From assembly GCF_000473895.1 (NCBI RefSeq), contig NZ_ASSJ01000079.1, positions 124,001 through 188,000 on the forward strand: a DNA stretch of 64,000 nucleotides. Reading direction: 5' to 3'. The notes under the pieces are model-generated. The model was not told the origin of the DNA. It made no database searches and saw only the letters and a list, made by a program, of their open reading frames with translations. Positions 20,573-29,893 of the stretch are shown piece by piece. Position 1 is the first letter of the stretch. Each line of letters starts with the position of its first letter. Made by a program: the position numbers and the translations under genes. Source of the DNA: Rubidibacter lacunae KORDI 51-2 (GTDB lineage Bacteria; Cyanobacteriota; Cyanobacteriia; Cyanobacteriales; Rubidibacteraceae).

Positions 20573-22078
20573 TCAAACTGGAAAATCTAGCCGCAGCGGT
20601 CGGTCCTGCACGTAGCGATTGCTTTGCCCCGTCCGCGCGGCGGTTTCGGCCTTTTGCAACTCGGTACCGAGATACAGGGCGTGCTCCACGTCCAGTGCTG
20701 GGAAATCTGCTGCCAGTTTCCGGTAGAGCTGCATTGCCGTCCGGCTGCGATAGCTACGCGTCACCTCGCCGCTGCCTGGCGTCAGGTGCTCGACAACGAT
20801 CGCACCATCGCCGTCGAGAGCGATCGCGAAGCTACCGCTCGGGTCGTCGTAGTCTCGGATCGCGTGCAGGCTTGCGTAATGGTTGCTGACCAAGCGCTCG
20901 GCATTGTCCCAGCAGTCGTCGTAAATATGTGCGCTCTGGGAGACGGTCACCAACGGTCCGAGCTGCAGCTCCAGCCCACCGCGCCGCGCTACCTCGGTGC
21001 AGATGTGCTGCTGCAGCGCGCGCAACCCCATTGCATTTGCCGGCCAGGCCGAAAACATATCGTTGCTGCGAAATGTTGCTGTCAGTGACAGTTCGCGATC
21101 GCCGATCCGCACCCAAATGTGGTTGAGACACGGCGGACTGTCGCCGGCATCGTGATCGCGCACGTCCCACAGCGACATTACCGCCCGCGCCGTCCCCGAA
21201 TCGCAGACGAGCTTGGCGATCGCCTGCTCAATTTGGTCGCGACCGAACCAGGAACGCAAGCGCTGCCCGTAGGTATACTTCACGCCGTCGCGGTGCGGCG
21301 CATCGTCCATCACTTGGGCGATGTAACTGTCTAGAAACGCGCGATCGATGGGCAAATAATTCGGCTCGGGGAAATGAAACGCAGGCGGCTCGTCCGTCAC
21401 TACGGCCACCAAGTCCACCAACTCTTGCCAGAACCCGTCGTATGCCGTCGGTCGAACTACACCTGTTGTCTTGATGCGGTGGACGATCTTGACCCACGTA
21501 TCGGCAATAGTTTTGCCCTCGATACGATGCCCGTATCGCGGACCCGGCAGGACGCTCGGCACCCCCTCCGCCATCGGAAATTCCCGCGCCTCGCCCCAAA
21601 CCGGCAGGGGATCTAGTTGCGCGATCGCCTGCACCCGCTCCACCGCTGCCGCGATCGCCTCGGCACGCTCCCAGGCGATCGCGGCGCGGACCTGCTCCAA
21701 GATTGTTGCCGGCAGTTCTGGATCGAGGTAGCCTGCAACCGGCGATCGCACGATCCAACATTCGCGACCCGTGTCGCTCTCGCCGCGCTCGAAACCGGAC
21801 TCGAAAAAGTCCAACAAACATCGCACGGCACCTGCATTGCGATCTTCGCGCGTAGCATCCAGCGCTACCAAATAGCGCACGTGCGGGTTGGCGAGCAAGT
21901 TGCGAATCAGGACGTTAAGCCCTCGCGTCGGCGAATACAGCTGCCCGACGACCGCATACTCGTACGATTGCAAATGCGAGATGACGGCTTGTTTGAGCGT
22001 CCAACCCGTCACCACCGCCGTCTGTCCCGTCCCACAGGCAAGCTGATTGGGTTTGTAAGGTGGCAGATACCGAAACAT
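20573..22078 (-). CDS. Thymidylate synthase-like protein with an N-terminal MtrA-like (DUF4346) domain
   Basis: 501 aa from the ATG at 22078; an ATG at 22147 would add 23 basic residues. Residues about 1-110 (FRYLPPYKPNQLACGTGQTAVVTGW and VGQLYSPTRGLNVLIRNLL) resemble the DUF4346/MtrA-like domain. The C-terminal part, from about residue 190, is a thymidylate-synthase fold: KYTYGQRLRSWF, the catalytic Cys in DSPPCLNHIWVRI, FRSNDMFSAWPANAMGL (the Arg and Asn of the substrate-binding motif) and SAHIYDDCWDN with the conserved His and Tyr. It could methylate dUMP or hydroxymethylate a pyrimidine nucleotide. Free ThyA is about half this length. The gene stands alone between tRNA-Arg and a divergent esterase. 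Confidence 0.82.
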   Translation of the reverse strand: MFRYLPPYKPNQLACGTGQTAVVTGWTLKQAVISHLQSYEYAVVGQLYSPTRGLNVLIRNLLANPHVRYLVALDATREDRNAGAVRCLLDFFESGFERGESDTGRECWIVRSPVAGYLDPELPATILEQVRAAIAWERAEAIAAAVERVQAIAQLDPLPVWGEAREFPMAEGVPSVLPGPRYGHRIEGKTIADTWVKIVHRIKTTGVVRPTAYDGFWQELVDLVAVVTDEPPAFHFPEPNYLPIDRAFLDSYIAQVMDDAPHRDGVKYTYGQRLRSWFGRDQIEQAIAKLVCDSGTARAVMSLWDVRDHDAGDSPPCLNHIWVRIGDRELSLTATFRSNDMFSAWPANAMGLRALQQHICTEVARRGGLELQLGPLVTVSQSAHIYDDCWDNAERLVSNHYASLHAIRDYDDPSGSFAIALDGDGAIVVEHLTPGSGEVTRSYRSRTAMQLYRKLAADFPALDVEHALYLGTELQKAETAARTGQSNRYVQDRPLRLDFPV

Positions 22079-22509
22079 ACTCGATCGACTTGTCACCGTC
22101 TTAGCAGACCTCGCTCGAGGCTTCCTATGGTATCCACTGGCGACCATTACAACCCTTAGAAGTTTCTGAAGGGCACCTGAAAAATTGCCGTTTTATGCGT
22201 TATCAGCGGCTGAAATGCACGTGTTGGCGTGCAGACCTTCTGTCTTGAGAGAATTAATCGCGGTGCCCTGAACCTAGAGCGCGCAAATATTCTCCGTCAG
22301 CAATGATATCAGTCTGCTTGGCTGGAACGCACTCGTATTGAGGAATTGTCGGACCTCAGCGTAATTAGTGGGGAGCGCCGGCGCAAAGCTGCCGAGGCAA
22401 TGGCTCGTGCTGCATCGTGTGCCAGAAGAGATGCGATCGGGGTGTAATTGCTGCCGATTTCACATGTCGAGCCAGTACGATCCAAGGGTTGTGTCGTGCG
22501 ATTGCCGTC
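22079..22509. promoter_or_regulatory. Divergent spacer between the thymidylate-synthase-like and esterase-like genes
   Basis: About 430 bases separating oppositely oriented genes, so both promoters should be here. An in-frame ATG at 22417 could extend the esterase-like gene leftward, but that extension is not signal-peptide-like. No RNA or repeat was seen. Confidence 0.4.
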
Positions 22510-23679
22510 ATGTGCTCGTCCAAGTCCTGGTTGCGATTGCCAATTGCCCCGATCCTCATAATTTTTATTTGCCTGTTCGGGACTATCGCCTGTAGTTCCT
22601 CCGGGCGAGTACTGGCTCAGGACCGGCTATTTCTCAATCGGTCGCTGGAATTCCTCGATGCGGTCACCTTGCCGCGCCAAGCCTTTGCCGAAACGCCCGT
22701 AGGCGGACTCTCCGCGATCGCCTACGACCGCCAGCGCGGCATTTACTACGCCCTCTCCGACGATCGCGGCAATCGCGCGCCTGCGCGCTTCTACACCCTG
22801 CAGATCGATCTCAGTCCCGACCGCACCCAGATTCAAGCGGTGGAGATCGCTGGAGTGAAATACCTACAAACGCCTGAAGGCGAGCTGTTTGCCCCCGGAA
22901 GCCTCGACCCGGAAGGATTGGCGATCGCGCCCGGCAACAGTCTTTATATTTCCAGCGAAGGCAGCCCGCGCGATGGCGTCGAGCCTTTCATCGCGCGCTT
23001 CGATCTTGCCACCGGCCGGCAGCTCGATCAATTGCCTCTACCCGAGCGTTATCTTCCTCGTATCGAAGGCGATCGCGGCATCAAGGAAAACCGCGGCTTC
23101 GAGGCACTAACGCTGGGAACGACGGGACTGTCCGACGTCGACCCCTATCGCGTCTTCGCAGCAACGGAGTCGACACTTGAGCAAGACGAATTGCCCCTAG
23201 ACGCGCCGAGCGATATACCCGCACGCGTGCGGGTCTTGCACTATGCCATCAACTCCGTCAGCGCGCCGACCCTGGTAGCCGAACACGTTTATTTACTCGA
23301 CCTCGCACCGCTAGGAACGGCAGCCAATGGTCTGACAGAGCTGGTTGCTCTTCCCACTGAAGGGTACTTTCTATCTTTGGAGCGCACTTACAGTCCGCTG
23401 CAAGGGAACGGCGCGAAGATTTTCCAGATAGCAGTGGGCAACGCCACCGATACGTCCCAGGTTGGAAGCCTCAGCAGCAGCCTCGGGCAGATTGTGCCAT
23501 TGAAGAAACGCTTGCTGCTCGACCTCAGCACGCTCGATTATCCGCTCGACAACCTCGAAGGCATGACCCTCGGACCCCTGCTACCGGACGGGTCCCAAAG
23601 CCTACTCTTGATTAGCGACGACAATTTCAGCGAGAAACAAACCACGCAACTACTATTGTTGCGTCTAGTAAAGGGATGA
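22510..23679 (+). CDS. Secreted esterase-like protein of the phytase family (lipoprotein)
   Basis: 389 aa from the ATG at 22510, whose N-terminus has a hydrophobic core (LPIAPILIIFICLFG) leading to TIACSSS, which looks like a lipobox with Cys. The mature protein has the blocks VGGLSAIAYDRQRGIYYALSDDRG and DPEGLAIAPGNSLYISSEGS, and KENRGFEALTLG and LDNLEGMTLGPLLPDGSQSLLLISDDNF, the pattern of the phytase-like esterase family, a beta-propeller that hydrolyses ester or phosphoester bonds. Catalytic details are not resolvable. Probably acts in the periplasm or on the outer surface. cpcT follows 97 bases downstream. Confidence 0.83.
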   Translation: MCSSKSWLRLPIAPILIIFICLFGTIACSSSGRVLAQDRLFLNRSLEFLDAVTLPRQAFAETPVGGLSAIAYDRQRGIYYALSDDRGNRAPARFYTLQIDLSPDRTQIQAVEIAGVKYLQTPEGELFAPGSLDPEGLAIAPGNSLYISSEGSPRDGVEPFIARFDLATGRQLDQLPLPERYLPRIEGDRGIKENRGFEALTLGTTGLSDVDPYRVFAATESTLEQDELPLDAPSDIPARVRVLHYAINSVSAPTLVAEHVYLLDLAPLGTAANGLTELVALPTEGYFLSLERTYSPLQGNGAKIFQIAVGNATDTSQVGSLSSSLGQIVPLKKRLLLDLSTLDYPLDNLEGMTLGPLLPDGSQSLLLISDDNFSEKQTTQLLLLRLVKG

Positions 23680-23776
23680 GCGCGCCCACGCTCCTGCGGC
23701 GGTAAGGATAAGAGACCAATAGTTGTTTAGACACATCCAAACACATCTAACCAAGCACAGCTAACAACCAAGACTT

Positions 23777-24367
23777 ATGACGCATGCGACCGACCTCAGA
23801 ACACTAGTGCAGTGGATGGCCGCTGACTTCAGCAATCAGGCCCAAGCACTGGAAAATCCACCGTTCTTCGCACACATTCGAGTGTGCATGCGACCCCTAC
23901 CGTTGGACTTGCTGTCAGGGCCGAGCCTATTGCTCGAGCAGGCCTACGACTACATGGTGAGCCAACCCTATCGTATTCGCGCCCTTAAGTTTGTCGTCAC
24001 TGACGATCGCATCGAAATCGAAAACTATACACTTCGCGAGCCCGAGAAGTTCCACGGTGCTACGCGCGATCGCGACCGGTTGGGTCAGCTACGCGCGGAC
24101 CAACTGGACAAACTTACTGGCTGTAACTCGATTGTGTCTTGGACCGGGGACAGTTTCAAGGGTGAGGTGGAGCCCGGCAAAGCTTGTATTGTGGTTCGAA
24201 ACGGAAAGAAAACTTATCTCGATAGCACATTCGAGATCGATGCCGATAAGCTCGTCAACCTCGATCGCGGCCGCGACCTGGAGACCGACGAGCGCGTCTG
24301 GGGCACAATTGCCGGGCCGTTTCACTTCGTCCGACGTACCAGCTTTGCCAGGGAAGTCCAAATTTAG
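23777..24367 (+). CDS. cpcT: Phycocyanobilin lyase CpcT family protein
   Basis: 196 aa, the length of CpcT/CpeT lyases. CpcT attaches phycocyanobilin to Cys-153 of beta-phycocyanin (CpeT-type members handle phycoerythrin). Blocks supporting the family: LVQWMAADFSNQAQALENPPFFAHIRVCMRP at the start, EQAYDYMVSQPYRIRALKFV, LDKLTGCNSIVSWTGDSF, and DERVWGTIAGPFHFVRRT at the end. No cpc or cpe structural genes are near, which is usual for T-type lyases. Which biliprotein it serves cannot be told from sequence alone. Confidence 0.92.
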   Translation: MTHATDLRTLVQWMAADFSNQAQALENPPFFAHIRVCMRPLPLDLLSGPSLLLEQAYDYMVSQPYRIRALKFVVTDDRIEIENYTLREPEKFHGATRDRDRLGQLRADQLDKLTGCNSIVSWTGDSFKGEVEPGKACIVVRNGKKTYLDSTFEIDADKLVNLDRGRDLETDERVWGTIAGPFHFVRRTSFAREVQI

Positions 24368-24497
24368 CGGGCGGAACGGGTCGCTGCAAGTTCCTTCGAC
24401 GCGTCCGAACTGACAGTTCCAAAGAAAGTTTTTAAGATTTGCTTCACGTTCGGCCGTCTTTCCCGCCGCGATCGCTCAATTAGGATAGGAAGAACTT

Positions 24498-24659
24498 ATG
24501 GCTGACATGGGGAGCGCAAGCAGTCGCGCACTGCAGTCGTGCGGCGAGCATTGCAGTTGGGTTTACTTCGCCCCGCTTGCCGAGATTGCAGCCAGCCCAT
24601 TTGCCCAGCCCATTTGCGTTTGCATAGGAGAAGGCCTTGACTACAACAGCTGCGTTTAA
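24498..24659 (+). CDS. Possible short upstream ORF overlapping the hemL start
   Basis: A 53-codon frame starts at the ATG at 24498, preceded by AGGAAG, and ends in a TAA at 24657-24659, 23 bases inside hemL in another frame. It encodes a Cys-rich peptide (six Cys) ending DYNSCV. The overlap with a TTG-initiated gene could couple translation. A tandem 13-bp duplication (CAGCCCATTTGC, units at 24593 and 24606) lies within it. Nothing in the sequence proves it is translated. Confidence 0.3.
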   Translation: MADMGSASSRALQSCGEHCSWVYFAPLAEIAASPFAQPICVCIGEGLDYNSCV

Positions 24660-25938
24660 AACCACTCAATCAGAAGCCATTTTTAGCGCTGCCCAAAAAC
24701 TTATGCCCGGCGGCGTTAGCTCGCCAGTGCGCGCCTTCAAATCCGTCGGCGGCCAACCGATCGTTTTCGATCGCGTGTCGGGTAGCCGCATATGGGATGT
24801 CGATGGAAACGAGTACATCGATTACGTGGGTACCTGGGGCCCAGCAATTTGCGGTCATGCCCACCCAGAAGTGATTGCCGCCCTCCACAACGTCCTCGAC
24901 AAAGGTACTAGCTTCGGCGCGCCGTGCGCGTTAGAAAACGTGCTAGCCGAGATGGTTATTGCCGCCGTGCCCAGCGTCGAGATGGTGCGATTCGTCAACT
25001 CGGGCACCGAAGCGTGCATGGCGGTACTGCGCCTTATGCGTGCGTATACCGGTCGAGACAAGGTTATTAAGTTTCAAGGTTGCTACCACGGCAGTGGCGA
25101 CATGTTTTTAGTGCAAGCCGGCTCAGGTGTCGCAACATTGGGGCTGCCCGATTCACCTGGCGTTCCAAAAGCCGCAACGAGCAACACGCTGGCGGCGCCC
25201 TATAACGACCTCGAAGCGGTGAAAGCTCTGTTTGCGGAGAACCCCGACGAGATTTCCGGCGTAATTCTGGAGCCAGTGGTAGGCAACTCCGGGTTCATCG
25301 TCCCCGATGCAGGCTTCTTGGAAGGACTGCGCGAGATTACCCAGGAGAATGGAGCGCTATTGGTTTTCGACGAGGTCATGACTGGATTTCGCATTGCCTA
25401 CGGCGGAGCGCAGGAGAAATTCGGCATTACGCCCGACCTGACGACGCTAGGCAAGATCATCGGTGGCGGCCTGCCGGTGGGTGCCTACGGCGGTCCCAAA
25501 AAAATTATGGAAATGGTGGCACCGGCCGGGCCGATGTACCAAGCCGGGACGCTTTCGGGCAACCCGCTAGCCATGACAGCAGGCATCAAGACGTTGGAGC
25601 TTCTCCAACGTCCGGGCGTATACGAGCATCTGGATCGAGTGACGTCGAAGCTAATTGCCGGACTAAAGGAAATTTCCCAGGAAACGGGTCAGGCAACAAC
25701 TTGCGGTAGCATCAGCGGCATGTTTGGAATGTTCTTTACCGATCGGCCGATTCACAACTTCGAAGATGCAAAAACTTCGGATTTGGCAAAGTTTGGTCGC
25801 TTTCATCGCGGCATGTTAGAGCGCGGGATCTACCTAGCACCATCCCAATTCGAAGCCGGCTTCATGTCGCTAGCGCACACAGATGCGGATATCGATCTCA
25901 CGCTGACAGCAGCCCGCGAAGTAATGGCAGCACTCTAG
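24637..25938 (+). CDS. hemL: Glutamate-1-semialdehyde 2,1-aminomutase
   Basis: 433 aa, starting at TTG (24637-24639) with AGGAGAAGG at 24626-24634. Relatives start at the same place ([32 protein letters not shown]). HemL makes 5-aminolevulinate, the precursor of chlorophyll, haem and bilins. The PLP-binding lysine is in [18 protein letters not shown], and the substrate/PLP motifs [41 protein letters not shown] and FDEVMTGFR are present. Full length. Being next to cpcT, it may belong with pigment synthesis genes, but the 269-base gap argues against a simple operon. Confidence 0.97.
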   Translation: MTTTAAFKTTQSEAIFSAAQKLMPGGVSSPVRAFKSVGGQPIVFDRVSGSRIWDVDGNEYIDYVGTWGPAICGHAHPEVIAALHNVLDKGTSFGAPCALENVLAEMVIAAVPSVEMVRFVNSGTEACMAVLRLMRAYTGRDKVIKFQGCYHGSGDMFLVQAGSGVATLGLPDSPGVPKAATSNTLAAPYNDLEAVKALFAENPDEISGVILEPVVGNSGFIVPDAGFLEGLREITQENGALLVFDEVMTGFRIAYGGAQEKFGITPDLTTLGKIIGGGLPVGAYGGPKKIMEMVAPAGPMYQAGTLSGNPLAMTAGIKTLELLQRPGVYEHLDRVTSKLIAGLKEISQETGQATTCGSISGMFGMFFTDRPIHNFEDAKTSDLAKFGRFHRGMLERGIYLAPSQFEAGFMSLAHTDADIDLTLTAAREVMAAL

Positions 25939-26181
25939 ATTGATTGCTCAGCGGTCACGCTTTTGGCGTGGTTGCCGCCCCCTGGACAGGAGTGACTCAT
26001 TTTCTGGAACTGAAGGGGCGGTTTGCGTCAGAAACGCCGATACATCCACGCTGGTTCTGTGAGTATAGTCCCTACAGATTCAGCGTGGTCCCTCTGGAGT
26101 CCAGCTCCGCCAGTCCAGACTGTGTTTAGACGGTCGAAGGTTCCTCCAAGCGGGCAACCAACACATCAAGTTATTTAATTT

Positions 26182-27405
26182 TTACTGCACGGCGATCGCC
26201 TCTGTTTCGAAAGAACCGTCGGCTCCAACCCATACAATATTCTTGATGCCGCAAATTCGTGCGCGATCGCGTGCCTCTGCTTGCGTGCTTGCGTCCAGCT
26301 CCAGTTCCACCTTCGAGGTAGGCGTCGTTTGCCGCAGGGCGCGCGCGCGTTTGAACGCAGCTACCTCGGCTGCAGATTCCAGCGGGACTACCAACCAATC
26401 GCTCGTTGCTGCCATCTGCGGCAACTGTTGGGTTGGCAACAATGCGGCATGTAATTCTTCCAAGCCAAAAGCGAACCCCATCCCCGCTCGCCGCTCGCCG
26501 CGCGGATGATACAGCTCCAGCAGGCGATCGTAGCGCCCGCCCGAACCCAGCACGCGCGCGCCAGTTGCTGTCTGAACTGCCACTTCAAACGTCGCCCCGG
26601 TGTAATAGTCAATCGTTTGCACGAGGCTTAAATCGAGCAAGAGCGTTACTTCCGTTGTCGTCTGTGCCAAGATTTCGATCAAGGATTTGAGGCGTTCGGT
26701 TGCCGCTCGTGCCTCTACATCGAGTTCTAGACCGGCTACGCGCTGCAGCACCTCAGCCGGTCGGCCGCGCAAGTCGAACAACCGCAGTGCACGATCGAGC
26801 AAGCTCGGATCTAACGGTAACTGGGCCAGCGTGACGCGATCTAGGTGTGCCAAACAATAGCGTACGCGCGATCTCAGCTGCTCCGGAAACGGCTGCAGCA
26901 ATGCCCGCGTTAAGCTGGCTTCACCGAGCACGATTTGCCAGTTCGGCAGGCCTACTGCCTGCACGCAAGCAATTGCTAATAGCAACACTTCAGCATCTGC
27001 TAAAACGCTGCCAGCACCCAGCAGCTCGACGCCAAGTTGGTAAAACTCCACCTGCCGTCCGTGGTGGCTGACCGACCGCCGAAACACATTCGAAGCATAG
27101 TACAGTCGCAGTGGCGAGGACTTGTTTGCCATGCGCGCCATACAAGCTCTGGCCAGCGAGGCTGTCAGCTCCGGCCGCAACCCCAGAATGCCTTCCGATA
27201 TATCCTGAACCTGAATTACGGTCTGTGGCTGGATCGCGCCGCCTGCCTCTAGGGTCTCTAAGCGTTCTAGGGTTGAGGTCACCACGCGTTGATAGCCCCA
27301 TTGCCGAAATACCTGCTGCAAGCGATCGCCGATCCAAAGTTTTTGTTCGACTTCAAGGGGCAGCCAGTCGCGAGCGCTGGCCGGGGGCTGAGGAGTAGCA
27401 GTCAT
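26182..27405 (-). CDS. hisZ: ATP phosphoribosyltransferase regulatory subunit HisZ
   Basis: 407 aa from the ATG at 27405 (the frame is open three codons farther to a GTG). HisZ is a catalytically dead histidyl-tRNA-synthetase paralogue that pairs with short-form HisG to start histidine synthesis and to sense histidine. Class II synthetase-like blocks are LRPELTASLARACMARMANKSSPLRLYYASNVFRRS (motif 2 region) and the late GSGGRYDRLLELYHPRGERRAGMGFAFGLEELH (motif 3). Length is consistent with HisZ, shorter than HisS, and without an anticodon-binding domain of the usual kind. No hisG is adjacent, as expected for scattered cyanobacterial histidine genes. Confidence 0.93.
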   Translation of the reverse strand: MTATPQPPASARDWLPLEVEQKLWIGDRLQQVFRQWGYQRVVTSTLERLETLEAGGAIQPQTVIQVQDISEGILGLRPELTASLARACMARMANKSSPLRLYYASNVFRRSVSHHGRQVEFYQLGVELLGAGSVLADAEVLLLAIACVQAVGLPNWQIVLGEASLTRALLQPFPEQLRSRVRYCLAHLDRVTLAQLPLDPSLLDRALRLFDLRGRPAEVLQRVAGLELDVEARAATERLKSLIEILAQTTTEVTLLLDLSLVQTIDYYTGATFEVAVQTATGARVLGSGGRYDRLLELYHPRGERRAGMGFAFGLEELHAALLPTQQLPQMAATSDWLVVPLESAAEVAAFKRARALRQTTPTSKVELELDASTQAEARDRARICGIKNIVWVGADGSFETEAIAVQ

Positions 27406-27589
27406 AAAACCCACGTTGTCAATGGCAACGCGTCAAAGGCAACTCAATGTCGCACCGTTTTATTCGGTTGCGGCAGAACAGCGAAATTTACTGCTACTCA
27501 GTTAATCACAAGAGCCGATCGTGATGCTATCCCGGGACAGCGAGTTCGAAAGCAGTAAGTTCCCTTTATACCTCTGCCCTACCTACTTA

Positions 27590-27799
27590 GGGTTTGCTGA
27601 AAAAGTACACAAAACGAATTTAGGAGGCAGAGAGCTTATGGAATCTGGCATTTACCATCTATCCCCAGCTTTTTGCCTCGGATTCTCGGCCCAAGTGCAA
27701 GGGTTTTGAGGCTCTGGTGCCTATAACCTTGCACTTTTCTGGCATAGAAAACGCTGAGATCCTTTCATTGCAGGGATTCCAGCCTTTTTCAGCAAGCCC
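27590..27799 (-). mobile_element. MITE-like element, family 1, copy 2 (210 bp)
   Basis: The opposite-orientation copy of the element at 3784-3993, again 210 bp and again flanked on each side by the same hexamer (TACTTA at 27584-27589 and 27800-27805; TAAGTA on the minus strand). By hand alignment it differs from copy 1 at three positions. It carries the same hairpin. Its right-hand base 27799 supplies the G of the TAG stop of the neighbouring J-domain gene. The open frame at 27521-27709 within and beside it corresponds to the frame seen in copy 1 and is unlikely to be a real protein. Confidence 0.88.
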
Positions 27800-28776
27800 T
27801 ACTTACCGTTGCCAAATAAACCCCCTAGGAAGCTGCGCTTGCTGCCCTTACTATCCGTGTCAACGTTAGTCGATGACGGCGGTAGCGGTTGCTGAATCGT
27901 TTGTTTCTGGCGATCCACGAGCTGGTCGATCATTTGTTGGGCCACTTTTGCCTGGGGATTATTGGGATCGCTCGCAATTGCTTTGCGGATATGAACGCGC
28001 GCCATGCCAAACGACTTCTGACCCAGATATGCGATGCCGAGCAAGGCATGGCAGCTGCTATCGTGCTTGTCCACTTCTAGGGCCTCGCGCAATTCCCGAA
28101 TTGCTAGGACGTAGTTTTTTGTTTCGAGATACCCTTGCGCGCGACGACGGCAGGGCTCCATCGGAGAACTTGCGCGACGCTTATTCGCCTGACTCTCCGT
28201 CGCCACTGCAGCTTGCTTGTTGCCGTTAATGCCGATACCACTATCTAAGTTCTGCGGTGTTCGACTGCTCGCCGCATTTAAATGCGCGGGCTTGCGCGTC
28301 ATATAAACTAAATTCAGTTCGCTGATCGTTGCAATCCGATCCGGCACTTGGTGCATCCGTTCGTAAAGCTCTGCTGTAATCGGCCGCATGAGCTTGAAGT
28401 AGGCCTGCTCTAATGGGCCGCGAGCAACCATCAGCTCTTTTGCCGCATCGCTTTCCACTGCCAGGCTGCCGCCCTCTGCTGCTAAACGCGCCCTCATTTG
28501 ATTCAGAATCAGGATGTGCTCCTGGCGACGCTCCTTGCCTTTGCACAAATTTTCGTAGGCTGGATTGACTAGCTTAGACAAAAGAGCGTCGGCCAGCCGC
28601 TGCTCTTCTGGATCCGCAATCTTGCGGATATCGGGGTATAAAATGCGCGTGATTCTCAGAAACTGTTTGCGGGCAACGTCCACTTTCGCCCCAATGGGCA
28701 GCCCGAGGATAGCATGGTAATCGATGATGTCGTACTTGAATAAACCACGCTCAACTCTAATAGCAGTAATAGGCAT
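27799..28776 (-). CDS. J-domain-like / tetratricopeptide protein
   Basis: 325 aa. Residues about 17-80 resemble a J domain (DYHAILGLPIGAKVDVARKQFLRITRILYPD), but the HPD motif that stimulates Hsp70 ATPase reads YPD, so the His is missing. A long linker and a TPR-like region (about residues 215-285: AQGYLETKNYVLAIRELREALEVD and LGIAYLGQKSFGMARVHIRKAIASDPNNPQA) follow, ending in KRSFLGGLFGNGK. The stop TAG takes T and A from the MITE target hexamer and G from the element itself. The empty-site sequence inferred by removing the MITE also gives TAG, so the protein length is unaltered. Probably a chaperone-like adaptor rather than a classical DnaJ. Confidence 0.72.
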   Translation of the reverse strand: MPITAIRVERGLFKYDIIDYHAILGLPIGAKVDVARKQFLRITRILYPDIRKIADPEEQRLADALLSKLVNPAYENLCKGKERRQEHILILNQMRARLAAEGGSLAVESDAAKELMVARGPLEQAYFKLMRPITAELYERMHQVPDRIATISELNLVYMTRKPAHLNAASSRTPQNLDSGIGINGNKQAAVATESQANKRRASSPMEPCRRRAQGYLETKNYVLAIRELREALEVDKHDSSCHALLGIAYLGQKSFGMARVHIRKAIASDPNNPQAKVAQQMIDQLVDRQKQTIQQPLPPSSTNVDTDSKGSKRSFLGGLFGNGK

Positions 28777-28924
28777 GAGAGATAAATTCCGTGCAAGCTG
28801 CCTTCAAGCGTCCGAGCTTCTGACTAGTATGTGCTATCCGCAAAAACACATTTCGATCGCCGTGGAAACGACGCGAGCCGCCCTCATAACCATTTGAGGC
28901 TGACTTGGTTCCAAGACGTCGGTA

Positions 28925-29062
28925 ATGCTATATCCCGAGCAATCGGCGTTTCGCGAAAATCCACAGTTGCGGGATGCTTACCCGCAAATCTTCCGCTTTG
29001 ACTGCGACCTCGATCGCTTTGAAGGTAAGTGTTCCCACTTAGCCAGATTAAACTATCTATGA
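28925..29062 (+). other. Possible remnant or tiny ORF between the J-domain and inositol monophosphatase genes
   Basis: A 45-codon plus-strand frame (MLYPEQSAFRENPQL...) starts at 28925 and ends at 29060-29062, a few bases inside the stop region of the neighbouring monophosphatase gene. The segment reads like the beginning of a protein (YPQIFRFDCDLDRF) but I cannot place it. It may be the amino end of a decayed gene. The rest of 28777-29056 shows nothing. Confidence 0.2.
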
Positions 29063-29893
29063 CCGGTAAACTAAGCGACTTGCTTCCTGAGGAGCGCGTG
29101 CCAAGGCATTACCGAGTTCGACGTGAAGCACTCCGTTGGTTGCCATCAAGCGCCCGCTTGCCAAATCGACTGGGCTACCATCGTAGGCCGTAACGCAACC
29201 ACCAGCTTCGCGCACTAGGACGACACCAGCGGCAATATCCCACAACGACAGTCCTCGCTCCCAATAACCGTCAAGGCGACCGCAGGCAACATCGGCCAGG
29301 TCGAGTGCCGCCGATCCGAGGCGCCGGACTCCGCGAGTTAAATGCGTCAGATAGCAAAACTCCGCATAGTTGTTATCGGAGGTCTCACGGCGGTCGTAGG
29401 CAAATCCCGTCACTAACAGACTCCGATCTAATGAAGCCGTTGTCGTGACTGACATCGGCTGGCGATTGCGCGTTGCCCCCAGCCCCGTTGCCGCACGGAA
29501 TAATTCGTTACGAAAGGGATTGTAAACAACGCCGACGCAGGGAACATCATCGACAAGCAAAGCAATCGACACGCTAGCAATCGGCAGTTGATGGGCATAG
29601 TTAGTCGTGCCATCGAGGGGATCGATTGCCCAGCAATAGTTGCTATCGAGATTGCCCAATCGACCTGATTCCTCGGCGAGGATGGCGTGGTCGGGCAAGT
29701 GGCGCTGCAGAACTTCGAGAATAGCCGCTTCAGAGGCCTTATCGGCATCTGTAACGAGATCGCCCGGACGTTTGTCTTCGATGGAGGCTAGCTTGCCGAA
29801 GTGTTCGCGCAGGATTGCGCCAGCAGTTGAAGCGGCCTCGGTGGCAATGTCGAGATGGACTTGGCGGCGTTCCAGAGTCATTAGGTTCGTCAT
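29057..29893 (-). CDS. Inositol monophosphatase family protein
   Basis: 278 aa from the ATG at 29893 (another ATG at 29881; a longer frame to 30004 has a hydrophobic non-family prefix). The metal-binding motifs are clear: ILAEESG (about residue 85), DPLDGTTNYAHQLP (about residues 104-117) and LWDIAAGVVL (about residues 214-223). These bind two or three Mg ions at the phosphatase active site. Substrate could be inositol phosphate, or histidinol phosphate as in some relatives; sequence alone does not tell. It stands between the J-domain gene and the sigma factor, on the minus strand. Confidence 0.92.
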   Translation of the reverse strand: MTNLMTLERRQVHLDIATEAASTAGAILREHFGKLASIEDKRPGDLVTDADKASEAAILEVLQRHLPDHAILAEESGRLGNLDSNYCWAIDPLDGTTNYAHQLPIASVSIALLVDDVPCVGVVYNPFRNELFRAATGLGATRNRQPMSVTTTASLDRSLLVTGFAYDRRETSDNNYAEFCYLTHLTRGVRRLGSAALDLADVACGRLDGYWERGLSLWDIAAGVVLVREAGGCVTAYDGSPVDLASGRLMATNGVLHVELGNALARAPQEASRLVYRS

